64,000 nucleotides of DNA, from contig NZ_LMHA01000001.1 of the NCBI RefSeq assembly GCF_001427635.1, forward strand, positions 522,017-586,016. Direction: 5' to 3'. Source of the stretch: Pseudoxanthomonas sp. Root65 (GTDB lineage: Bacteria > Pseudomonadota > Gammaproteobacteria > Xanthomonadales > Xanthomonadaceae). The position numbers and the translations under genes are program-made. Of this stretch, positions 34,795 to 42,692 are shown one piece after another. The notes beneath the pieces were generated by a model. The model saw only the letters and a list, made by a program, of their open reading frames with translations, made no database searches and was not told where the DNA came from. Positions within the stretch are counted from its first letter, which is position 1, and each line of letters begins with the position of its first letter.

Positions 34795-35925
34795 ATGATT
34801 CCCTTCAACAAGCCTTACATGACAGGCCGCGAGCTCGCGCATATTGCTCAAGCACACGCCAATGGGCATCTGTCGGGTGACGGAAGCTTCACCAAGCGCT
34901 GTCACGCATGGCTGGAGGAGCGAACCCAGGCCGGCCGCGCGCTGCTTGCACACAGTTGTACGGCAGCGCTTGAGATGGCGGCGTTGCTGCTGGATCTGCA
35001 GCCCGGTGATGAAGTCATTCTTCCTTCCTATACCTTCGTGTCCACCGCAAGCGCGTTTGCATTGCGCGGCGCAGTACCCGTCTTCGTCGATATCCGCGAG
35101 GATACGTTGAACATCGACGAACGCCTGATCGAAGCGGCCATAGGCCCGCGCACGAAGGCGATCTGCGTTGTCCACTACGCGGGTGTCGCCTGCGAGATGG
35201 ACGCGATCATGGAAATCGCAGATCGCTACGGACTGAAGGTGGTCGAGGACGCTGCCCAGGCGATCATGTCCACCTACAAGGGACGGCCGCTTGGAACCAT
35301 CGGCGACTACGGCGCTCTCAGCTTCCACGAGACAAAGAACATTATCTCCGGTGAAGGCGGCGCATTGTTGTGCCGCGACCGTGAGGCCGGCGAGCGCGCC
35401 GAGATCATTCGTGAGAAAGGCACCAACCGCAGCCGTTTCTTCCGCGGTCAGGTGGACAAGTACACGTGGGTGGACATCGGGTCGTCGTTCCTCCCAGGAG
35501 AAATTACCGCAGCGTTCCTGACAGCACAGATCGAAGACGCCGACGGCATCACGTCACGGCGACTCGCCATTTGGGACCGCTATCACGCATGGGCCGCGGC
35601 ACATGAGGGCGCTGGGCGGCTGCGTCGCCCTATTGTCCCGTCAGACCGTACGCACAACGCGCACATGTACTACTTGTTGCTGCCCTCTCTGGAGCACAGG
35701 ACGCATTTCATCCAAGCGATGAAGGAGCAGGGCGTGCAAACCGTGTTCCATTACATTCCGCTGCATTCTTCCCCCGCCGGCATCGCCCACTGCCGAACAG
35801 CGTCGGATATGAGCGTCACCGATTCGATCAGCGATCGCTTGGTGCGGATGCCGCTCTGGGTCGGTGTCGAGGACCATCTTGATCAGGTGATGGCTGCCGC
35901 AGACGCAGCACTCAATCGGACCTGA
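34795..35925 (+). CDS. wecE: dTDP-4-amino-4,6-dideoxygalactose transaminase
   Basis: PLP-dependent DegT/DnrJ/EryC1 aminotransferase that makes dTDP-4-amino-4,6-dideoxy-D-galactose (dTDP-Fuc4N) from dTDP-4-keto-6-deoxyglucose. The ATG at 34795 follows AAGGAG and gives 376 residues, exactly the E. coli WecE length, and long blocks match it from memory: MIPFNKP, SCTAALEMAALLLD, PGDEVILPSYTFVSTA, VVEDAAQAIMSTYKG, SFHETKN with the PLP lysine K181, REKGTNRSRFFRGQVDKYTW and VFHYIPLHSSPAG. The dTDP-glucose genes (rmlA/rmlB) are not in the window, so the donor must be made elsewhere. It ends the plus-strand half of the locus and converges on the DUF2142 gene. Confidence 0.92.
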   Translation: MIPFNKPYMTGRELAHIAQAHANGHLSGDGSFTKRCHAWLEERTQAGRALLAHSCTAALEMAALLLDLQPGDEVILPSYTFVSTASAFALRGAVPVFVDIREDTLNIDERLIEAAIGPRTKAICVVHYAGVACEMDAIMEIADRYGLKVVEDAAQAIMSTYKGRPLGTIGDYGALSFHETKNIISGEGGALLCRDREAGERAEIIREKGTNRSRFFRGQVDKYTWVDIGSSFLPGEITAAFLTAQIEDADGITSRRLAIWDRYHAWAAAHEGAGRLRRPIVPSDRTHNAHMYYLLLPSLEHRTHFIQAMKEQGVQTVFHYIPLHSSPAGIAHCRTASDMSVTDSISDRLVRMPLWVGVEDHLDQVMAAADAALNRT

Positions 35926-35988
35926 GCTTTGCGGCGTGCGGGACCGGCTGGGCTCGCCACCGCCCACCAACCAAACTCCAGCCGGCCG

Positions 35989-38031
35989 TCAACGACTGGC
36001 CAGAATCGGGATTGCGAAGAAGAGGAACGAGAACAGCGAAGCCAGATAGCTGGTCGCCAGTCCGGCGGACATCAAGCGTGAGCGCAGCAGGATCGGGTGC
36101 GCCAATGCCAGCACAGCAAGCAACGCCGCGATAGGCATCAGGTAGCGCCCCTGTGGCTGGAAGTCGTAGGCCCAGCTATGGACGATCGAGCTGAGCACCA
36201 CTAGAGCCGCGATACAACACACTACGAAAGTATCGCGGCGGAATGTCCCGTCCCGGATGCCATGCCTGAACGCGCCTGCCAAGCACAGCAGAAGGCCGAT
36301 GCTGACCAGCAAGTAAAGCCATTCCGGAGCGAACGCGTTCATGTACCCGTACACGCCCATCGAGCTGCGCCAGCTCTGGTAGAGCCAGTCATATGGATGG
36401 CCGAACAGTTGACCGATCGTCACGCCTTTCGCAGCGAGGTTACGCCCCGGGTAGCTGGCTGCAGGATTGTTGGCAAGGGTCGACGGTTTGAACCTGACCT
36501 CCCCGTACTTTTCGGCTGCGGCCAGCACCTTCGCCGTCTTCTCGGCGGAGCCGCCGTTGACGTCGCGGTCCAGCATTACGCGCGGGAAAGCCAGCATCGC
36601 AGCAAGCGAGAAGAGGGCCACCATCCGATAGAACTTGGGACGTAACTCTTTGCTCCCCAAGACGCGCCAGGTGCCCGCGAGCATGGCGGCCAACAACATC
36701 GCACTTCCCACCGGCACGAAGGACCCGCCGATGGATGGGAACATGTACTGCATTTGCGCGCCACCGATCAGACTGAAGCTCAACAGGCCAGCCCCGAAAG
36801 CCGCCAATCCCACGCACCAGGCAGGTAACGCCAGATGACGAACACACAGGAACAGACCCATGAACATCACGATCAGCAGATAATTCCGTTTGGATATCAG
36901 CAGCAGGCCAAGTACGAGGACGAACGCCAGCAACGGCAAGAACCTGGTTGCCTTGCCTTCCACGTAATCAGAAACGGCTGATGAGGCCGGCCCGTAAAGG
37001 AATGCCAGCATCAAAGAAAGGAACAGTGGGAGGGCATCCGCATTGAAATAGGAAAACAGATACCAAAGCTGCGAGGTCACCAGCAGCACTGCAGCACCCG
37101 TCCACGTATCCCTGCCCCGCCAGGCGACCACAAGAAGAATGGCCAGCAGGAGCACATTGAACAAACGCAGCGAAACGGTATCGTCGAGTCCGAAGCCCGA
37201 CCAGAGATTGGATACCTTCGCGGCGATCAGATAACCGATGTCCAGTTCGTTGAGGTAACTGGTGCCATAGATAGTATAGGTATCTACGATAGCAGGGTCG
37301 TCGACGGCCGGCGGCTTCCAGTGACTGAAGTAATAGTGCGCCGCCGCGACATGGTTGTGCTCGTCCGGATGGATCGAGCGCGCGGTGGTCGAGACCAGTG
37401 CGAGTGCCGCGACCAGCACTACACCAGCCAATAGCAGAGCCGTCACCGGGATGCCGGAGGGACGTCGCGCCAGATGGAACACCGCTAGCGCAAAGATCAG
37501 GATTCCGAGCACGTACTTGGTCCAGACCGTCAGCACAGGCGCTTCCGTACCAGCTTCGGAAATGCTGTCGGCGTCCAGCATCAGCTGCGCATCCGTGCTG
37601 CCGGGAGCCATGGAGATCTGCATCCCTCCATCCGTTCTCGTCAATCCGGCGATTTCGTTCACCGGCTGCAGCGCACCTGCACTGATTGCCTCATAGCCGC
37701 CAGAGCGGGGTACTGTGATCGCCAGTTCCCGTACGAGAACGCTCTTGACGCCTGGAGCGGGGTCCAAGCGCAGTGCCTGGACCTTGCCGGATGGCAACGG
37801 CACCGCCAACTCGGAGCTGCCGGACTTGAAGTGGACGTGTTTGGACTCCGCCTCATTGAAGCCCGAACCCGTGTCGAAGAACGCCTGCAGACTTCCAGAA
37901 TCCGGCGAACTCAGACCGATGCGCAGGAATCGTTCGGAACTCTCGTTGCGCTGTCCGGCAAGGAAGAGGATTGCCACGCACATGGCGACAAGCGCATAGG
38001 CTGCGTGGCGAAAATTGAACGATCTTGGCAT
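35989..38031 (-). CDS. DUF2142-type polytopic membrane protein, possible GT-C glycosyltransferase
   Basis: A 680-residue protein with one N-terminal membrane segment (about residues 8-26), a ~130-residue periplasmic beta-rich region, then about ten or more membrane segments. After the second segment comes HPDEHNHVAAAHYYFSHW, an acidic motif in the first large periplasmic loop, as in GT-C enzymes and the DUF2142 family. GT-C proteins use polyprenyl-phosphate sugars as donors. The ATG at 38031 is chosen over a GTG at 38070 because that GTG lies in a hairpin ending the upstream gene. The gene converges on wecE and follows a small lipoprotein gene. It is a good candidate for the last step of the periplasmic transfer. 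Confidence 0.78.
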   Translation of the reverse strand: MPRSFNFRHAAYALVAMCVAILFLAGQRNESSERFLRIGLSSPDSGSLQAFFDTGSGFNEAESKHVHFKSGSSELAVPLPSGKVQALRLDPAPGVKSVLVRELAITVPRSGGYEAISAGALQPVNEIAGLTRTDGGMQISMAPGSTDAQLMLDADSISEAGTEAPVLTVWTKYVLGILIFALAVFHLARRPSGIPVTALLLAGVVLVAALALVSTTARSIHPDEHNHVAAAHYYFSHWKPPAVDDPAIVDTYTIYGTSYLNELDIGYLIAAKVSNLWSGFGLDDTVSLRLFNVLLLAILLVVAWRGRDTWTGAAVLLVTSQLWYLFSYFNADALPLFLSLMLAFLYGPASSAVSDYVEGKATRFLPLLAFVLVLGLLLISKRNYLLIVMFMGLFLCVRHLALPAWCVGLAAFGAGLLSFSLIGGAQMQYMFPSIGGSFVPVGSAMLLAAMLAGTWRVLGSKELRPKFYRMVALFSLAAMLAFPRVMLDRDVNGGSAEKTAKVLAAAEKYGEVRFKPSTLANNPAASYPGRNLAAKGVTIGQLFGHPYDWLYQSWRSSMGVYGYMNAFAPEWLYLLVSIGLLLCLAGAFRHGIRDGTFRRDTFVVCCIAALVVLSSIVHSWAYDFQPQGRYLMPIAALLAVLALAHPILLRSRLMSAGLATSYLASLFSFLFFAIPILASR

Positions 38032-38057
38032 CACAGGCTTGCTACCCGTATTCAGTA

Positions 38058-38081
38058 AAGCCTGCAGCACGCTGCAGGCTT
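38058..38081 (-). terminator. Hairpin after the small lipoprotein gene
   Basis: AAGCCTGCAGC at 38058-38068 and GCTGCAGGCTT at 38071-38081 form a perfect 11-bp stem with a 2-base gap. On the minus strand the stem is followed by a short T run (CTTTACT). It lies 20 bp after the stop of the lipoprotein gene and before the DUF2142 gene, so it may lower transcription between them. The T run is short, so it could be an attenuator instead. Confidence 0.6.
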
Positions 38082-38101
38082 GAGAGACGATTCGCGCTGG
38101 A

Positions 38102-38674
38102 TCAGTCCGTAACCGTCAGCAATACGTTCAGCGGGCAACGACGCGCTGCCTCGCCGGTCACGACCACGGACAAGTCGTAGACGCCGGCGGGGACATCCCG
38201 CAACGACAGCGGCGACTCGAAACCTGCCTTCGAGAGCGCAGGATTCTTCATCGCGGCGGCGACGTCGGCGCGCTCTATACCGGTGGCAAGCGGCGCGGTG
38301 TAGCCCGCGACATCGTTGTGAATGACGAGCTGCGGCTGCGCCGGCACCACGCCTGCCTGATCGGCCGCCCACCCTCCGATCACTACCGGCTCGCCACGCT
38401 TGAGCTGGAGCTTGCCTTCCAAAACCGCACTGCCGTTCACAGCATCAAGCGAGCAGTTGCCACCTACCGTCATCGACAGCGCGCTCTCGGCGAACGGAGT
38501 CGCCAGACCCTCCGGGGCAGCAGGCTGTACCGTGGCCACCGGTGCCGGCGGCGTTGCAGCGGCACTGTCGGTCGCCGGATCGACACCGCCCGCTTGTTTG
38601 TTTCCAGAGTCGCAGGCAGTCAGCACGACGGTCGTGGACATACCAATCAACAACATTCCCAATAGTTTCTTCAT
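38102..38674 (-). CDS. Putative lipoprotein in the O-antigen locus
   Basis: A 190-residue predicted lipoprotein, not recognised. Signal peptide MKKLLGMLLIGMSTTVVLTAC with lipobox LTAC, an Ala/Pro/Thr-rich linker to about residue 60, then a beta-rich domain with NCSLDAVNGSAVLEGKLQLKRGEPVVIGGWAADQAG and SLRDVPAGVYDLSVVVTGEAARRCPLNVLLTV. Cys residues in NCSLD and RRCPL could pair. The GGWAAD segment is like domains found fused to some membrane glycosyltransferases and O-antigen-related proteins. It is directly upstream of the DUF2142 gene on the same strand and may work with its periplasmic domain. Confidence 0.8.
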   Translation of the reverse strand: MKKLLGMLLIGMSTTVVLTACDSGNKQAGGVDPATDSAAATPPAPVATVQPAAPEGLATPFAESALSMTVGGNCSLDAVNGSAVLEGKLQLKRGEPVVIGGWAADQAGVVPAQPQLVIHNDVAGYTAPLATGIERADVAAAMKNPALSKAGFESPLSLRDVPAGVYDLSVVVTGEAARRCPLNVLLTVTD

Positions 38675-38902
38675 GGTCTCACCGGGTTAATGAATTGGAT
38701 CGCGATACTACTCAAACTAAAGAATGAAGCCTTTCGTGCACTCACCTGCAACAGATGCGCAACTCGCCTTGAAAGGCCAGTCCCGACCAGAGACGACCGG
38801 GTATCCGCTGCCCTGAATCTTCCGCTACGCCATGACGTTCGCAGCGCGGGCGCTGCGGCCGGTCCGGAGGACGCGGCCGGCATGCGTATCGCGATACTGC
38901 GC

Positions 38903-39940
38903 TCAGCGGGCTCGCCCTAAAAGAATAGCATCCGCGCGAAGTCGCACCGCCTCCACGAAAGGGGTGGCCCCGATCCGGGCGGCCGCTCCAGCCAGCACCC
39001 TCGACGCCAGTGCCGCGTCGCCACAGGCTCGCTCGATTGCCGTCGCCCACTGGACAGCATCGTTGTCCGCCTTGAAGCATTCCACGTCCGCCTGCATAGG
39101 CCGATAGGCTGCGACATCCGATGCCAGGGTGGGCATCCCCAGCGCGGCATAGTCCATCACCTTGATGCAGCTCTTGCAGTCGTTGAACGAAGACGCAAGC
39201 AGAGGCGCTACGCCCAACTGACGTGCTCCCTGTTGGCGTATCCAGTGCACGAATGCAGGATAGGAGGCGCCCACGTGGCCGGGAATCTGCAGCACCCGCA
39301 TCCAGGGCCGCTCCGGATACTCGCTGGCGACGCCAACGATGTCGAGTTTGAACCGGCCTGGCTGGCGGTCTTCCAGCAAATCCATCGCCTGGCTCAACAG
39401 CCCGAGATCGGCGGCATGCGTGCGGGTGCCCATGTACATGAGGCAATGTACCCCCGCATCCGGCTCCGCTGACGCGGGCGCCTCCCCCCACAAGCCCGGG
39501 TCGAGTGCGTTGGCCATTACCTGAGGCCTATGGCGTGCGATGCCGCTCACGCGATCTGCCAACTCAACCGTCGAGCACCAGGCTTGATCCGCTACTTGCA
39601 ACGACTTCTCGACCGCCTTCAACTTATCGGCATAGGCGAGCCGCTCTGCGGCGTCGTCCAGGTCGAACAGGTTGTCATCCAGATCGTAGATCGTGAGGGC
39701 TCCGGATCGCTTGGCCAAGTCGGCGATGGCGGTTACCTGGCGCTCGTCCATCGCGATGCGCTGCCAAACGATAACGTCCGGCCGGAACGCGGCCACTTCT
39801 TCCGGTATCAGATAACGGAACTCCCAGTCTTCCGCGCCCTCCTTCCGCATTGCGTCGAAGAACGCGGCGAGCCGGATACTGCCGCACGGCGAAAGGACCG
39901 AGCCCAGACGCTCGGGCACGATGGCGATCCGCAGGCTCAT
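38903..39940 (-). CDS. Glycosyltransferase (GT4-like, GT-B fold)
   Basis: A 345-residue cytosolic glycosyltransferase. The N-terminus begins RIAIVPERLGSVLSPCGSIRL, the stretch DVIVWQRIAMDERQVTAI and the acidic TIYDLDDNLFDLDD lie in the first Rossmann-like domain, and the C-terminal domain has CLMYMGTRTHAADLGLL, LDIVGVAS and CKSCIKVMDYAALGMPTLASDVAAYRP, the GT4-type donor-binding region (E-x7-E replaced by K-x6-A-x-G-x-P). Donor and linkage unknown. It is the last gene of the minus-strand O-antigen operon, overlapping the large glycosyltransferase by 4 bp. It is followed by 228 bp holding no gene before the lipoprotein. Confidence 0.83.
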   Translation of the reverse strand: MSLRIAIVPERLGSVLSPCGSIRLAAFFDAMRKEGAEDWEFRYLIPEEVAAFRPDVIVWQRIAMDERQVTAIADLAKRSGALTIYDLDDNLFDLDDAAERLAYADKLKAVEKSLQVADQAWCSTVELADRVSGIARHRPQVMANALDPGLWGEAPASAEPDAGVHCLMYMGTRTHAADLGLLSQAMDLLEDRQPGRFKLDIVGVASEYPERPWMRVLQIPGHVGASYPAFVHWIRQQGARQLGVAPLLASSFNDCKSCIKVMDYAALGMPTLASDVAAYRPMQADVECFKADNDAVQWATAIERACGDAALASRVLAGAAARIGATPFVEAVRLRADAILLGRAR

Positions 39941-42687
39941 TCCACACCCCCTGTACCACGCATCGGCATCGCCAACAGCACATCGGCCAGCTCAGCGGGC
40001 GCGATGTCCGGCGCCACCAACTTGGTGTCGGGCAGGTCGGCCAGCCGCTCGATGAACGCACCGAGCCGCGTTGCGACGATCGGCAGGCCCGAACGGATGG
40101 CTGCGCTCAATGTGTACGAATAGGTCTCAGGTGCTTGGGAAGCGAACAGGAATATATCGCCGTCGGCATTCCGGATCTTGTCTTCCAGGTGCGCCTCTTC
40201 GTATCTCCCCGTCCAGGTGAAGGATGTCGACAATCGCTTGGGCACTTCTCCCTGAGGGTCCCCGATCAAATGGAACTCCAACGGCAATGATCGTCTGACG
40301 ACCTCTTCCGCGGCGGCAAGCACAAGCAGCCTACCCTTGTGCGGCGCCAGTGCGCCCAGGATCAGTACGCGCCGCTTTCTGCCCTTGCGTTGGGAGACAG
40401 TCAACGGCATCGAGAGTACCGGCACTTCCTCATGCAAGCGCACGTCCGGCGTGCGTCCGAAGTAACGACCGATGCGCTGTGCGCAATCTAGGCTCGGCGC
40501 CGTCAGTTCCTGCGCACCCAGGACGAGCCATTCGTTGGCGATCCGCCAGTTGCGAATGTCGCGCGCGCCCTGGCTCGGTCGCAGAGCAATACACTGGTCG
40601 CACTGGCGCAACCCGCGTTCACCGCAGTACTGACCATTCGCATCAGTCAATGTCACCTGCGGACACGCGCTGTAGTAGTCGTGAACGACGAAATCGAATG
40701 CCAGATCGGCGAGTGCCAACGCTTGGCGCAGAATGTCGCTGAAACCGAGAGTGTGGTGAATCTCCACGTGGCGCGTACCCATGGCCAGTAGCAACGCAGC
40801 CAGATCCGCGGCATGTGCGACCTCCACTTCGGAATGAAAGCCGTCCTCTGCATGACACTCCAGCACCAAGCGCTGCAAATTCGCCTTCGCAGGCCGGATC
40901 ACGACGGCACGCGCGGTCGCAGGCAACCCCGCCACCGCCTCCTGAACACGACGCTCGGTCCCCCCCCCCAGGGCGTGGGTGAACAGTACGCGTACATCCC
41001 GGCCATGGTCGCGCCAGCGCGCGAACGTCAATCGGAGGCGCGCATACAGACCGGGATCACTGCGGACAAAAGTCGCGACGTCGGTCGCATAGTCCGGGTA
41101 ACGGGTTTTGATGATCTTCTCAGCGATCAGCTTGCCGGGCTTGCTCGAGCTGGCGAAGCTCACTTCACCGGCATGTTTGACATACACATCCATGGCAAGC
41201 AGGTTCTTCATACCCGCGCGGATCGCCCGCTGGCAGAAATCCACTTCCTCGCCATACCCCTTGCCGAAGGCCTCCTCGTCGAACAGTCCTATCAGCTCCA
41301 GCCCCCTGCGGGTGATAAGCATGCAGAAGCCCACGCCCGTGGGAAGCTCCACGCTGAGTCCACGATTCACGACCGCGGCCAAGGCATCGATGGCCGCGGG
41401 AGTCTCGTCCGCGGGCAATGGGTTGTCACCAAAGTGCGGATAGCTGCAGATCGTGGCGTTATTCGACATGGCAGTAACGCTCGCGACCGCTTCATCGCGC
41501 AGCGCGTGTGCATTTAGCCTACGCGCCCAATCCCCAGTGACCTCGGTGTCGCTGTTCAGCAGGATCACACTGTCGAAGTCGACGCGTTGCATCACCGCAC
41601 GCATCGCGCGGTTGACCGTCCCGACGAAACCCAGGTTGGTTTCGTTCTCGACAAGACTGACTTTGCGGTCGGCGGCCGCAACCCGGCGCAGGTACTCGGT
41701 GATCGCCGGTTCGGGTGATTCGTCGTTGTAGATATGCAGCCGATACCTGTTCAATTCCGCGACAGCGAGCGCTGATTCGATGCAGGCCCTTGTCTCCTCC
41801 AGGCCGCGATACACCGGGACGATGACATCGACCACACGCGTCTCGCCGTCGGTAGCCGGCTCCGCGGTTGTCGTAAGCTGGGTCGCTCTGAGCGCACGCG
41901 TCGCCGGATGGATACCGGCATTCCGTCCCACTGTAAGGTAATGGGAAAGTGGATCGAGGAAACCGAGCGCTGCCTTGCCTACCTGCAGACGGTAGCCCAG
42001 GGCATCGAAATCGGGGCCCGGATTGCGTCCCTCGATCGCACCGTACATGGCGAAGTGCAACGCTGGCGGTATTCCCGCATTGGCCACGTCGGGATTAGTC
42101 TGTCGATACCACTGCGGATCGAAGTACGCATTCGGCTTTCGACCCTCGTCTTGCCCGTATAGGACGAAATGCAGCAGTGGGTTGTAGCCACCCGCATGGA
42201 CGTCCTCATTCACGTGAAGATAGTAGGCCTGATCGAACAAGGGATGAGGCATCGCGACCGCTCGCCAGTCGGCCAGGTAGCGAGCCAGGATCGTCCGAAA
42301 CGGGCCAGTGGATCGGATGGCGGACTGCCTCGCTACCCCTGCATCGAACCAGGGATGGGGCTTCAGGCCTAGGCGGTCTCCTATCCAAAGGTAGTGCAAC
42401 AGGGCCTCTGCCGCAGTAGCGCGCAAACCGTATCTGGCCCGGTACCAGTTCAGGTCGAGTAGCGGAGATGCCACGGAGAGCGTATCGGCCATTAACAAGC
42501 GCACGACTTCCGATCTGCCGCCCTCTACCCCGTTTGCGGCCAGCCAACGCTCATCCACCAGCGAACTTCTGGCGATGAACCATCGTTGCAGCAATCGCGG
42601 CAAATACGCCGCAAAGTTCGTAAGCGACGCCTTGCGGGCGGCCTCGCGGAATCGGCTAGCCCTTGCCCGATCAATCAATCCTTTCAT
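39937..42687 (-). CDS. Large bifunctional glycosyltransferase (GT2 + GT4-like)
   Basis: A 916-residue protein with at least three parts. Residues ~60-280 contain repeated short modules of the form PLFDQAYYLHVNEDV...NPLLHFVLYGQDEGRKP and YFDPQWYRQTNPDV, seen in polysaccharide glycosyltransferases. Residues ~285-560 are a GT2 domain (VDVIVPVYRGLEETRACIESAL, LLNSDTEVTGDWARRL, FGKGYGEEVDFCQRA). Residues ~570-916 are a GT4-like domain (VLFTHALGGGTERRVQEA, KRRVLILGALAPHKGRLLVL, FASQAPETYSYTLSAAIRSGLPIVAT). The join between the two catalytic halves holds a G10 tract on the coding strand (plus-strand 40960-40969). The ATG at 42687 leaves a 5-bp gap from the upstream stop. Acceptor unknown; probably O-antigen backbone assembly. 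Confidence 0.88.
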   Translation of the reverse strand: MKGLIDRARASRFREAARKASLTNFAAYLPRLLQRWFIARSSLVDERWLAANGVEGGRSEVVRLLMADTLSVASPLLDLNWYRARYGLRATAAEALLHYLWIGDRLGLKPHPWFDAGVARQSAIRSTGPFRTILARYLADWRAVAMPHPLFDQAYYLHVNEDVHAGGYNPLLHFVLYGQDEGRKPNAYFDPQWYRQTNPDVANAGIPPALHFAMYGAIEGRNPGPDFDALGYRLQVGKAALGFLDPLSHYLTVGRNAGIHPATRALRATQLTTTAEPATDGETRVVDVIVPVYRGLEETRACIESALAVAELNRYRLHIYNDESPEPAITEYLRRVAAADRKVSLVENETNLGFVGTVNRAMRAVMQRVDFDSVILLNSDTEVTGDWARRLNAHALRDEAVASVTAMSNNATICSYPHFGDNPLPADETPAAIDALAAVVNRGLSVELPTGVGFCMLITRRGLELIGLFDEEAFGKGYGEEVDFCQRAIRAGMKNLLAMDVYVKHAGEVSFASSSKPGKLIAEKIIKTRYPDYATDVATFVRSDPGLYARLRLTFARWRDHGRDVRVLFTHALGGGTERRVQEAVAGLPATARAVVIRPAKANLQRLVLECHAEDGFHSEVEVAHAADLAALLLAMGTRHVEIHHTLGFSDILRQALALADLAFDFVVHDYYSACPQVTLTDANGQYCGERGLRQCDQCIALRPSQGARDIRNWRIANEWLVLGAQELTAPSLDCAQRIGRYFGRTPDVRLHEEVPVLSMPLTVSQRKGRKRRVLILGALAPHKGRLLVLAAAEEVVRRSLPLEFHLIGDPQGEVPKRLSTSFTWTGRYEEAHLEDKIRNADGDIFLFASQAPETYSYTLSAAIRSGLPIVATRLGAFIERLADLPDTKLVAPDIAPAELADVLLAMPMRGTGGVE
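40960..40969 (-). repeat. G10 homopolymer tract inside a glycosyltransferase gene
   Basis: The plus strand has ten Cs in a row at 40960-40969. In the coding frame this is CTG GGG GGG GGG ACC, encoding Leu-Gly-Gly-Gly-Thr at about residues 572-576. Ten identical bases in an ORF are prone to slipped-strand mispairing; loss or gain of one base would truncate the protein between its GT2 and GT4-like halves. Confidence 0.9.
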
Positions 42688-42692
42688 ACCTA

